Shown here one piece after another: positions 48,592 to 56,315 of a DNA stretch of 64,000 nucleotides. Source of the DNA: an uncultured bacterium (GTDB lineage: Bacteria > Cyanobacteriota > Vampirovibrionia > Gastranaerophilales > Gastranaerophilaceae). Positions within the stretch are counted from its first letter, which is position 1; each line of letters opens with the position of its first letter. Under the pieces are notes generated by a model, which saw only the letters and a program-made list of their open reading frames with translations, ran no database searches and was not told the origin of the DNA. Position numbers and translations under genes: made by a program. The stretch spans positions 1 to 64,000 of the forward strand of contig CADBNI010000021.1 in assembly GCA_902795965.1 (NCBI GenBank), written 5' to 3'.

Positions 48592-50100
48592 ATGGAAGCT
48601 GTTTATTACAATTTGTCGGGCGGTGTTAATCAGGCTTTGACAAAAACAGAATTAGGTGCTGATACAAAACGAATTTATTGGGCAGATTCGCAAAATGTTG
48701 AAATCCTTCAAAACAGAGGGATTATAAAGCAAAAAGGGAATACTCTGTTTCTCGAAATAGGTGAAGAAATTACGGGTCTTGCCGAAATGAAAGCATATGA
48801 TGTCAGCAAAATGGTTATCACAACCGTTACGGGCAAAATTTATATTTATGATGATGCTCATTCTCTAAAAACGCTTGTAGACAAAACTCTTACGGGGGTA
48901 AAACCCGTTTTTCAAAGTTTTTTGAACGGTATTCTTGTTATGAGTGAAAGCGACGGGCTTTTTTATATAAAAAATGATAATAATTATACCGTTGTTAATT
49001 GCAATTTGAACGATTTGTCGGGAAATATTTTGACGGGCGGAGTTTTGACCGTTTATAAAGGCAGAGTTTGGGTTGCAAAAGATGCAACACTTTATTTTTC
49101 GGCTCTCGGAAAATATGACGATTTTACAACGCCTGATGATGCCGGTTATATGAACGAATTTCATACCGATACAGGTTTGATTACCGCACTGAAACCATAC
49201 AAAGATTATTTGGCTATATATAAAAAAAGTAATGTATATCTTTTGACGGGTACAAGTCCGAGCGATTTTGCTATTGTTCCTTTTGCGGATATCGGAGCTT
49301 TCGGAACAAATTCCGTTGTCAACGTAGAAAATAAACAATATTTTTTGAGTAACGGAATTTATGCACTTGAACAAATCGGTGAACTTAATCAAATTCAGGT
49401 TGGAAGTGAAATTTCAAAAAATATTAAAGAAGAATTTAACTATTTTATTAATTTGCAAAATGCAGTAGCTTTGCATTATGAACGAAAAAATCAGATTTGG
49501 TATTTTTTCCCGTATTACGGAAAAAATTATCTAAACACTATTTGGATTAACGATTACGTCAATAAAGCGTGGTACAAACGTGTTTTACCGCAAAATATCG
49601 TTAATGCCTGTGTATTTAAAGATTATATTTATACAGCTGATGCGGACGGTAATATTTATAAAGAGGATTTTGGAACATCATTTGACGGTGAACCGATAGA
49701 ATTTTTCTGGAAATCTCCGTTTTTGGCGATTACAAATATACATCACAGAAAAATTATTGATGAATTTTATTTTCTTTTGGATTCGCAATATGATAACAAT
49801 TTCGACTTTTCCGTTTATAAAGATTATGACGAAGAATATTCGGACGATTTGGAAAAAATATTTTCTGTTCATCCGACACACATGATTTGGGCTGATGAAA
49901 ATACTTCTGATGATTTGCCCTGTCATTGGACGAATGATGACGAAGAAGTACCGGTTTGGTCGGTAACAAAAGATTTTATGGAAAAAGCAGAAATCTCGGA
50001 AGCTAATTATGCCGTCCAACTTTGTGTATCGGGAACGGAAATTACTCAAGCCTGTGCAATTATCGGATTGCAGTTCAGAGAAATTTATAATGACGATTAA
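48592..50100 (+). CDS. Phage structural protein, tail-hub/propeller-like
   Basis: A 502-residue protein with propeller-like strand repeats (NRGIIKQKGNTLFLEIGEEI, TVTGKIYIYDDAHSLKTLVD, GGVLTVYKGRVWVAKDATLY). Its N-terminal NLSGGVNQALTKTELG and the reading of bound-site values are typical of podovirus tail stabilisation or hub proteins (P22 gp10-like), judged from memory. It immediately precedes the coat gene. AAAGGAG precedes the ATG. Confidence 0.7.
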   Translation: MEAVYYNLSGGVNQALTKTELGADTKRIYWADSQNVEILQNRGIIKQKGNTLFLEIGEEITGLAEMKAYDVSKMVITTVTGKIYIYDDAHSLKTLVDKTLTGVKPVFQSFLNGILVMSESDGLFYIKNDNNYTVVNCNLNDLSGNILTGGVLTVYKGRVWVAKDATLYFSALGKYDDFTTPDDAGYMNEFHTDTGLITALKPYKDYLAIYKKSNVYLLTGTSPSDFAIVPFADIGAFGTNSVVNVENKQYFLSNGIYALEQIGELNQIQVGSEISKNIKEEFNYFINLQNAVALHYERKNQIWYFFPYYGKNYLNTIWINDYVNKAWYKRVLPQNIVNACVFKDYIYTADADGNIYKEDFGTSFDGEPIEFFWKSPFLAITNIHHRKIIDEFYFLLDSQYDNNFDFSVYKDYDEEYSDDLEKIFSVHPTHMIWADENTSDDLPCHWTNDDEEVPVWSVTKDFMEKAEISEANYAVQLCVSGTEITQACAIIGLQFREIYNDD

Positions 50101-50147
50101 ACACCACTCATATAGTCAGTACTAAAAAAAGAAAGGAAAACAAAAAA

Positions 50148-50999
50148 ATGACAAATGCTTACTCCGCGTTTATTCCGGAAATCTGGAGCCAAAAATTGAG
50201 CAATATGCTCCAAAAAGAATGCGTAATGCTTCAATGTGTAAACAGAAACTGGGAAGGTGAAATTAAAAATCAGGGTGATAAAGTAAAAATTATTACTCCC
50301 GCTAATGTTACGGTTTCAACTTTAGGGGACAGTAATATTACATACAACGAACTTACCCCGACTTCTCAAGAATTGGTTATTGACCAGAAAAAATTCTTTG
50401 CGTTCAAAATAAATGATGTTGCTGCGGTTCAAGCGAACACAGATATTATGGAAGCTCATCTTCAAAATGCCAAAAAAGCTATTGAAGTTGTTCAGGATTC
50501 TTATCTGTTGTCTATGCACACAAGCATACAAGCTCCAAATATCGTTGGCGGTGACGGTTCACCCGTAACGTTGACAAAAGAAAATATTTATTCTTACTTC
50601 GTTGAACTTGCTTTGCGTTTGAAAAATGCTAATGCGGTTACATCAGACAAACGTCCCTGGGTGGTTATTAACCCGAAAATTGAAGCCGTATTGCTGCAAA
50701 GCCCCGAATTTATCAGTGCGCATAACGTTGCTGATGAAACTTTGAGAAACGGTGCAATCGGCAGAGTTGCAGGCATGGATGTTCTTGTAACAACAAATCT
50801 TGTTGCTATTTCAAATAAATTTTATGTTCTTGCCGGTACAAACGAAGCAATTACATTTGCATCTCAGCTTGCAAAAATCGAAAGCCTCAGAGACAAAGAC
50901 AGCTTCTCTGATTTAATCAGAGGCTTGTACTTGTATGGCGCAAAAGCCGTTAACCCGACTGCTTTGGTAAAAATGGTAGTATCGGCATCTGCCGAATAA
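50148..50999 (+). CDS. Major capsid protein, P22-coat-like
   Basis: A 283-residue coat protein. The N-terminus SAFIPEIWSQKLSNMLQK then NWEGEIKNQGDKVKIITP is the characteristic start of P22-type coat proteins, which adopt the HK97 fold. KNANAVTSDKRPWVVINPKI and ATNLVAISNKFYVLAG belong to the peripheral domain. AAAGGAAAAC precedes the ATG, and expression is likely strong. It is followed by a small protein and the scaffold-like gene. Confidence 0.9.
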   Translation: MTNAYSAFIPEIWSQKLSNMLQKECVMLQCVNRNWEGEIKNQGDKVKIITPANVTVSTLGDSNITYNELTPTSQELVIDQKKFFAFKINDVAAVQANTDIMEAHLQNAKKAIEVVQDSYLLSMHTSIQAPNIVGGDGSPVTLTKENIYSYFVELALRLKNANAVTSDKRPWVVINPKIEAVLLQSPEFISAHNVADETLRNGAIGRVAGMDVLVTTNLVAISNKFYVLAGTNEAITFASQLAKIESLRDKDSFSDLIRGLYLYGAKAVNPTALVKMVVSASAE

Positions 51000-51013
51000 C
51001 TTTGAGGTAAAGT

Positions 51014-51244
51014 ATGTATAAAAATTTGAAAAGTACAATTAAAGAGTTGGCAAAATCTGCCGTTGTTATTGCCGAAAAAACTCTCGGAAGCAACAAAGGT
51101 AAAGAAAAAAAGAAAATGGCGATTGAATATATAATCAGCCGTATTCCTGTGCCGACTTTTATAAAACCGCTTGTTTCAATGCTGTTATCTTCATTTATTG
51201 ATGATGCGGTTGAATTTGCGGTTGAATATATGGAGGCAATATGA
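51014..51244 (+). CDS. Small hydrophobic phage-block protein
   Basis: A 76-residue protein with a basic middle (GSNKGKEKKKMAIEYIISRI) and a hydrophobic C-terminal helix (PLVSMLLSSFIDDAVEFAVE). It could be a holin or a virion accessory protein. It overlaps the next gene by 4 bases (ATGA), so both are coupled. Confidence 0.7.
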   Translation: MYKNLKSTIKELAKSAVVIAEKTLGSNKGKEKKKMAIEYIISRIPVPTFIKPLVSMLLSSFIDDAVEFAVEYMEAI

Positions 51245-51834
51245 ACGAAACAACAAATATTTCATCACAAACCGATAATCAAAATTCAAGTGTTAAAACT
51301 GCTAATGAAATTAAACAAAAAGCAGTTGAGGAAATCAAACTGATTGAAAATCTTGTTCAACAAGGAATTATGACAGAAGAACAGGGACTAAATTTAGTGA
51401 ATATTATTACAAAACAGGCATTTGAAAAATATACACAAACAAGTTCTAATTCCGAAGAACAAACTCCTGCAAAAACTTTGACGGAAACTCCCGAGTTTTT
51501 TCAAAGAGAAGGCAGAACCGATGTTTTTGATTATTTGAAAAACTCAAACGCTGATTTTGATGATGATGAAATCTCAAAAATTTCCTCTCTCGTGGAAAAA
51601 ATTGAAAATTCCGCAATAGAAAGATTTTTGAAACAACAAGAACACGAAAAAACATTAAATAGCGAAAACGAATCCGCAAAACAAAGATTGCGTGCCAATG
51701 CACAAAACTCTGTTTCTGACGGTGCAACAAACTTGGTTTTTACTCGTGAACAAATCGGTAAAATGAGTGGTGCGGAATTTGCTAAGCACGAACGTGCAAT
51801 TATGGACCAATTAAAAAAGGGTCTTATAAGATAG
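51241..51834 (+). CDS. Scaffold-like capsid assembly protein
   Basis: A 197-residue acidic, Gln/Asn-rich helical protein, lacking hydrophobic segments. It has the coiled character of scaffolding proteins (AVEEIKLIENLVQQGIMTEE) and ends FTREQIGKMSGAEFAKHERA, a C-terminal motif I associate with phage scaffold/head proteins that bind coat. It follows the coat gene rather than preceding it, the opposite of P22. Called from composition, position and the C-terminal motif. Confidence 0.72.
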   Translation: MNETTNISSQTDNQNSSVKTANEIKQKAVEEIKLIENLVQQGIMTEEQGLNLVNIITKQAFEKYTQTSSNSEEQTPAKTLTETPEFFQREGRTDVFDYLKNSNADFDDDEISKISSLVEKIENSAIERFLKQQEHEKTLNSENESAKQRLRANAQNSVSDGATNLVFTREQIGKMSGAEFAKHERAIMDQLKKGLIR

Positions 51835-51851
51835 CAAATATGGTCTTTTGG

Positions 51852-51877
51852 GAGAAAACGGTCTTGACCGTTTTCTC
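51852..51877 (+). terminator. Intercistronic hairpin
   Basis: GAGAAAACGG (51852-51861), TCTTGA, CCGTTTTCTC (51868-51877). It has no T-run, so it may be an attenuator or RNA-stability hairpin between the scaffold-like and connector-like genes. Confidence 0.6.
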
Positions 51878-51898
51878 TTGAAAGCGGAAAGGATTATT

Positions 51899-52537
51899 AT
51901 GAACTACATTGATATTATTAACAAATGTTTGGTTGAACTTAATTACAAAACAGTTAGTGCGTTCTCCGAACTTACTAAAAACGATCACAAAAAACTAAAA
52001 AATATTATAAATATGATAAACACGGAAATCTGTCTGTCTGACAGATGGAATTTTTTGGAACGAAAAATTACACTTACGCTTCCTGCTAATACAGGTGAAA
52101 TTGTAAATACTATTCCGGGCAAAATTGAAGCTCTGTTTATTGACGGACAAAAATACGAATATTTTCAGGATTTTGAAAAATTTTTTACAAATACTCAACC
52201 ATCGGGAACGTATTCGCTTTATGACGACAAAATCTTATTGCCGATTTTTAATCGCGCAAAAGAAGTGAAAATACTCTACTATACAAGCAACTGCGCAAAA
52301 ACTTTTGAAGGTACGGAAAAACCCTCTCTTGAAAACGCTGATGATATTTCGCTTATCCCCGAAGTTTTTGCCGAACCTTTGCTTGTTTACGGAGGTTGTA
52401 TGCGTCTTAAAGGAAATCCTCAGCATATACGTTTCAGCTATTGGCTGAAAATGTATAATGATGCACTTGCAAACCTGCGTTCAAAAATTTCGGCAAGCAT
52501 GGACGAAACCCCGAATGTGAAAATGAGCAGATATTAA
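51899..52537 (+). CDS. Head-tail connector-like protein
   Basis: A 212-residue protein. MNYIDIINKCLVELNYKTVS begins a helical domain followed by LTKNDHKKLKNIINMINTEI, and then a strand-rich part with PGKIEALFIDGQKYEYF. The layout resembles P22 gp4-like connectors. I chose ATG 51899 because AAAGGATTATT precedes it; an earlier in-frame start would run through the hairpin at 51852. Confidence 0.7.
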   Translation: MNYIDIINKCLVELNYKTVSAFSELTKNDHKKLKNIINMINTEICLSDRWNFLERKITLTLPANTGEIVNTIPGKIEALFIDGQKYEYFQDFEKFFTNTQPSGTYSLYDDKILLPIFNRAKEVKILYYTSNCAKTFEGTEKPSLENADDISLIPEVFAEPLLVYGGCMRLKGNPQHIRFSYWLKMYNDALANLRSKISASMDETPNVKMSRY

Positions 52538-52935
52538 TTTTCACACAATACTCTATCTAAAATTATGCCGCTCGCGTAAAACGGCATCGTTCGCAATCAA
52601 AACGAAAAACGTGGTTTCCGTTTATGATTGCTCAACTGTCGAAATACTTCGTATTTCTCCTGCCTCTGTGGCTACGGATTATTCGGAGGATTGTTATAAA
52701 TCCGTTTGCGTTAAACGGTAACGCTCACAACAACAACGAAAGCTCAACGTTTTCGTTGTTTGTTGTTCGACTTTCGCTACGCTCATACCTCTGCAAACGG
52801 ATAAAAAAAACAGGAAGTTTAAAATTCATTTTCCCCTCCTGTTAAGATTTACACTAGCCGAAATATAAATAGCATGACTATTATATAATTTTTTTCAAAA
52901 AATTTCAAATAATACAAAGTTTTGTTACAAAAATT
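52538..52935. other. Highly palindromic non-coding region
   Basis: No gene is supported. Many paired arms are visible: ATCCGTTTGC (about 52698) with GCAAACGGAT (about 52794), GAAATAC/GTATTTC near 52635-52655, AACGAAAG...CTTTCG-type arms, and AACAGGA with TCCTGTT near 52810-52846. The region could be a structured RNA or a transposon-like hairpin element. Confidence 0.55.
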
Positions 52936-53364
52936 ATGAAAAAACTTACTCAGCAACAAAAAATTTTCGTAAAAGAATACATAAAAACTCTTGATGGAGA
53001 GCTTTCCGTTAAAAAAGCAGGCTATAAAACAAAAAATGCCAAAACTTTTGCGGAACAACTTCTTTCTGATGATTTGGTCATAAAAGAGATTAATCGGCAG
53101 TTGAGGGAGCAAATAAACTCATTGCAGGTTAATAAAGGCTATGTGATAAAAAAACTTTTGCAGATAGCGGAATTTTCGCTTGAAGAAGAAGATATTACCG
53201 ATAAAGACGGAAATTATACGGGCAAAAAAAAGCTCCGCGATACATCTGCGGGGCTTAAAGCCCTCGAAAGCCTCTGCAAATATCTCGGTTTTGCAAAAGC
53301 GGAAGATGAATACAAACCCGCAAAAATAATTACAATTTCTAATCTTGATGAAAAGAAAATCTGA
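52936..53364 (+). CDS. Phage terminase small subunit
   Basis: A 142-residue DNA-recognition subunit of the packaging motor. LTQQQKIFVKEYIKTLDGEL then VKKAGYKTKNAKTFAEQLL is the Terminase_2 HTH, followed by the oligomerisation helices (VKEINRQLREQINSLQVNKG) and a C-terminal tail. There is no clear ribosome site and the start has an AT-rich leader. The large subunit is 7.7 kb downstream instead of adjacent. Confidence 0.88.
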   Translation: MKKLTQQQKIFVKEYIKTLDGELSVKKAGYKTKNAKTFAEQLLSDDLVIKEINRQLREQINSLQVNKGYVIKKLLQIAEFSLEEEDITDKDGNYTGKKKLRDTSAGLKALESLCKYLGFAKAEDEYKPAKIITISNLDEKKI

Positions 53365-53365
53365 A

Positions 53366-53505
53366 AAGTTGGATAAGTTTGATAAGTTTGATAAGTAAGG
53401 TAAGTACTTATCGGTTAAATTGTACCCGCTTTGACTTAAAAAAGGTATATCTTTTGATACGTACTTAACAAACTTATCTTACTTACCCAACTTATCAAAC
53501 TCCAT
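53366..53505. repeat. GATAAGTAAG-type palindromic repeat, copy before paralogue 2
   Basis: A left array of GTTGGATAAGTTTGATAAG units, a centre containing TACCCGCTTTGACTT, and a right array of inverted units. The same arrangement with an almost identical centre recurs at 55312-55441, directly after paralogue 2. Confidence 0.8.
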
Positions 53506-53534
53506 TAACATTTCTTAACAAACACCAAAAATAT

Positions 53535-53560
53535 TTTAAGTAAAAGCAAAAATCGACCGT
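53535..53560 (+). promoter_or_regulatory. Sigma-28-like promoter of family paralogue 2
   Basis: TTTAAG (53535-53540) and CCGT (53557-53560) with 16 bases between, matching the spacing at 23545 and 63045. Confidence 0.5.
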
Positions 53561-53588
53561 ATACCTATACAGAAAGGTGTCGAAAATC

Positions 53589-55310
53589 ATGGGAATGTCC
53601 GCCTCGCAAGCGAGATTGTTGAGTATAACGGCAAGATTGACGAACAACGAATTTCGCTCGCAGACAATTACGAATGCTAAACTCAGACTTGCAACAGAAT
53701 CAAAACAGGCAAGTCAGGTTTATATGGATTCTTTAAATTCTCAGGAATTGATGTATATGTATTACGGTGAGGACGGTGAAAATCAAAAATTTGAACTTAC
53801 CCCCTCAATTATTTATGAATATGCTCCGTTAAAAAATCAGTTTGCAATGATTAATCCTTCGGGAAAAATGCTTGTATCATATACGGATTCGGAAAACTTT
53901 AAAAATACGACCAATCTTTATGATTTTCTTGATTGCTATGGGCTTGTTGAAGACAGAGAAATTGTTATAAAGAAAACTCAAGTACGCAATCCTGATTATG
54001 ATGATTATTTGGAAAAAGTTAAAGAATGGGAAGGTGAAAAGCCCGACCCTGATGACTATATGATTACAAAGCATCGTCAAGTTCCCGACGGAACAATTCA
54101 AACATGGAAACATACCAACAGTAAAGTTTATGATGCCATACACGATATCAGTTGTTTTGGAATAGTACAGAATACCGGTCAGCGTTGTTATATGCACGTA
54201 TTGGCGGCACTTTTGGGGCGCGGTACTTTTACGACAAGTGACGGAAATACCTTTACTATTCAAAGGGAAGAAGATATCGGTTGGAAATGGAACAGCTGCT
54301 CTGATGAAGAAGCCCGTACAATGGACTCTCTGAGAGAAGAAATGAAAAGTGATCCTGTCTATGATCAAGCCTATGACGGTCAGCTCAATACTGAAGCTCA
54401 TGGTATTGTTTCAGTTGGCGGTGACGGTTCTGATGCTCTGAAATATAATGCGGAAGGGGGAGGTAACTGCTGGCAAAAATGTATTGATTTGGCTTGGGAA
54501 CTTCATTGGGGTTATGACGGTTCTTCAACGGGCGGGCACGCAACCGAAGATGAACTTAAAAAATTCTGGTATTTTGTAGAACTCGACCTCGGTGACGGTT
54601 ATATGGAAGAAACCGAACAGTATAAAGATGAAGAATATGAAGAACCTGATAAAGATGCCTATGATGATGCTGTTGAAGAATGGGAAAATAATGAACCTGC
54701 CTCCGTTCCAATGACTATTGTTGCTTATGAAGAAACACAAGGCGATATTATTGTAAACGATAAAGACAAATCTCAATGGTACACCAATCTTTGGCATAAA
54801 ATGAACGGTTCGGATACCGCAAACCTTGTAAGATTAAAAAATAGAGATAAAGACGGTGACGGAACATATACTTCCGATTTTATTGTTCCGTACATTGAAA
54901 AAAGTACAAAATCCGTTAATTACGAAGTTTTTGACGAAAATCTCGTAAACAATGCGGAATGGCTTCAATTTGCACTTGAACACGGTGTAATATCTCTTGC
55001 GCAGGCTCAGTTCTATGACCCTTCACAAGACAGTGAAAAAGTCTTTGAAACAAAATCCGATGCTATAACCTGGCAATCAATAATTTACACAAATGCCCCC
55101 GATATTGTGTCACAAAATGACGAAGAAGCAATCGCAAAAGCCGAAGTTCAATACAAAAAAGCATTAAAGAAAATTCAAAGTAAAGATAAAAAATACGACC
55201 AAGACCTTAAAAAACTTGATGCCGAACACAATGCACTTCAGACCGAATATGAATCAATAAAAGAAATTATTCAAAAAAATACGGATCGCTCATTTAAAGC
55301 ATTCAGTTAA
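53589..55310 (+). CDS. MGLAASQAR-family protein, paralogue 2, in the phage block
   Basis: A 573-residue protein of unknown function. N-terminal helix MGMSASQARLLSITARLTNN is shared with paralogues 1 and 3, and the coiled C-terminus EAIAKAEVQYKKALKKIQSK to RSFKAFS is shared with paralogue 1. The middle is acidic with Trp/Tyr-rich segments and repeated Asp/Glu (EYEEPDKDAYDDAVEEWENN), unlike paralogue 1. No signal peptide. I chose ATG 53589 by comparison with the other two starts; an upstream GTG overlaps the ribosome site. It is flanked by two near-identical GATAAG-type repeats and lies between terminase and portal genes. Confidence 0.82.
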   Translation: MGMSASQARLLSITARLTNNEFRSQTITNAKLRLATESKQASQVYMDSLNSQELMYMYYGEDGENQKFELTPSIIYEYAPLKNQFAMINPSGKMLVSYTDSENFKNTTNLYDFLDCYGLVEDREIVIKKTQVRNPDYDDYLEKVKEWEGEKPDPDDYMITKHRQVPDGTIQTWKHTNSKVYDAIHDISCFGIVQNTGQRCYMHVLAALLGRGTFTTSDGNTFTIQREEDIGWKWNSCSDEEARTMDSLREEMKSDPVYDQAYDGQLNTEAHGIVSVGGDGSDALKYNAEGGGNCWQKCIDLAWELHWGYDGSSTGGHATEDELKKFWYFVELDLGDGYMEETEQYKDEEYEEPDKDAYDDAVEEWENNEPASVPMTIVAYEETQGDIIVNDKDKSQWYTNLWHKMNGSDTANLVRLKNRDKDGDGTYTSDFIVPYIEKSTKSVNYEVFDENLVNNAEWLQFALEHGVISLAQAQFYDPSQDSEKVFETKSDAITWQSIIYTNAPDIVSQNDEEAIAKAEVQYKKALKKIQSKDKKYDQDLKKLDAEHNALQTEYESIKEIIQKNTDRSFKAFS

Positions 55311-55311
55311 G

Positions 55312-55441
55312 GGGTTTGATAAGTTGGATAAGTAAGATAAGTACTTATCGGTTAAATAGTACCCGCTTTGACTTCAAAAGGGTATATATTTTGTAAAGCA
55401 CTTACCAAACTTACCTCACTTATCTGACTTATCATACTTAT
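55312..55441. repeat. GATAAGTAAG-type palindromic repeat, copy after paralogue 2
   Basis: Same centre (TACCCGCTTTGACTT) and arms as 53366-53505, in direct orientation. The two copies bracket paralogue 2. Confidence 0.8.
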
Positions 55442-55463
55442 AAAAAAAGAAAGGAAACAAAAA

Positions 55464-55814
55464 ATGAAAAACAATGATGCGGAAGAACTGCTTCTGAACG
55501 GAGCTTCTCTTGAAGATTTAATCAAAATGAAGATTGAACGCGATTTTATGGACGATTTGAAAAAATCTCAAGAAAAACCAAAACCGAAAACTTACACTAA
55601 AATCCAAGATTTACCGAAAGAAAAAATTTTTTCAAAAGATGCGATTTACAGATGTTTTAACCGTAATGCAAAAAGTGAAAGCTATATTAACGGTATACAG
55701 GCAGATGCAATGCTCGGACTTCAAAATCACATAAGAGAAAAATTATTGAACGGTGAATTGGACGCATTTACAACAGAAGATGCGTATGTGAAGTTTGACA
55801 AGGCGGTGTTTTAA
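55464..55814 (+). CDS. Phage-block protein of unknown function
   Basis: A 116-residue helical, charged protein (LIKMKIERDFMDDLKKSQEK, then KDAIYRCFNRNAKSESYING). Not assigned to a family. It ends 1 base before the GTG start of the acetyltransferase gene, so both are one operon with the portal gene. AAAGGAAAC precedes its ATG. Confidence 0.7.
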   Translation: MKNNDAEELLLNGASLEDLIKMKIERDFMDDLKKSQEKPKPKTYTKIQDLPKEKIFSKDAIYRCFNRNAKSESYINGIQADAMLGLQNHIREKLLNGELDAFTTEDAYVKFDKAVF

Positions 55815-56315
55815 GTGCCGAAATTTTTAAACCCTTTTGAAAAACCTGCTTATTTAGAGCAGGCTTTATTTTTATATACAAAATATTCTAAATTTCTTGA
55901 TGATGATTATGCCCGAAACGGCATGTCGATTTATGACTATTTTGTAAATCTTATTAAGCACACTTCTCCGTTTTTTTACGTGATTGTTGAAAATGATGAG
56001 GTTTGCGGGTTTGTTTATTTGAGTAACATTATCGGAGATAATAATCGTCTGCATTGTGCCGAATTGACAACCTGTTTTGACAAACGCTACTGGGGAAGTT
56101 ACACAAAAATGTGTGCAATTATCTTTTTGAATTTTTGTTTTGAAGTTTGCGGATTTGAAAAGATAAAAGTCCTTGTTTATCCCGACAATGTGCGAACTAA
56201 AGCTCTTATGAATTATATGGGATTTAAAAAAGAAGGATTGTTGAAAGGTGAAACTTTAAGAAATAACAAATTGCAGGATATAGAAGTTTATGCTTGCAGA
56301 AAGGCGGAAAAATGA
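55815..56315 (+). CDS. GNAT-family acetyltransferase
   Basis: A 166-residue acetyl-CoA-dependent transferase. The core VIVENDEVCGFVYLSNIIGD, the acetyl-CoA loop region LTTCFDKRYWGSYTKMCAI, and the C-terminal KIKVLVYPDNVRTKALMNYM with GFKKEG match the RimJ/RimL-type GNAT fold. It starts with GTG directly after the previous stop. Located inside a phage structural operon, it might acetylate a phage or host protein, but the target is unknown. The stop overlaps the portal start (ATGA). Confidence 0.85.
   Translation: MPKFLNPFEKPAYLEQALFLYTKYSKFLDDDYARNGMSIYDYFVNLIKHTSPFFYVIVENDEVCGFVYLSNIIGDNNRLHCAELTTCFDKRYWGSYTKMCAIIFLNFCFEVCGFEKIKVLVYPDNVRTKALMNYMGFKKEGLLKGETLRNNKLQDIEVYACRKAEK

Noticed and set aside
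52624-52845. 73-codon open frame in the phage block
   Set aside because: It lies in a palindrome-dense non-coding stretch, and its hydrophobic start is a by-product of the hairpins.
53366-53505. Possible CRISPR array
   Set aside because: Units are short and degenerate, with no unique spacers, and the array reverses orientation to form a hairpin.
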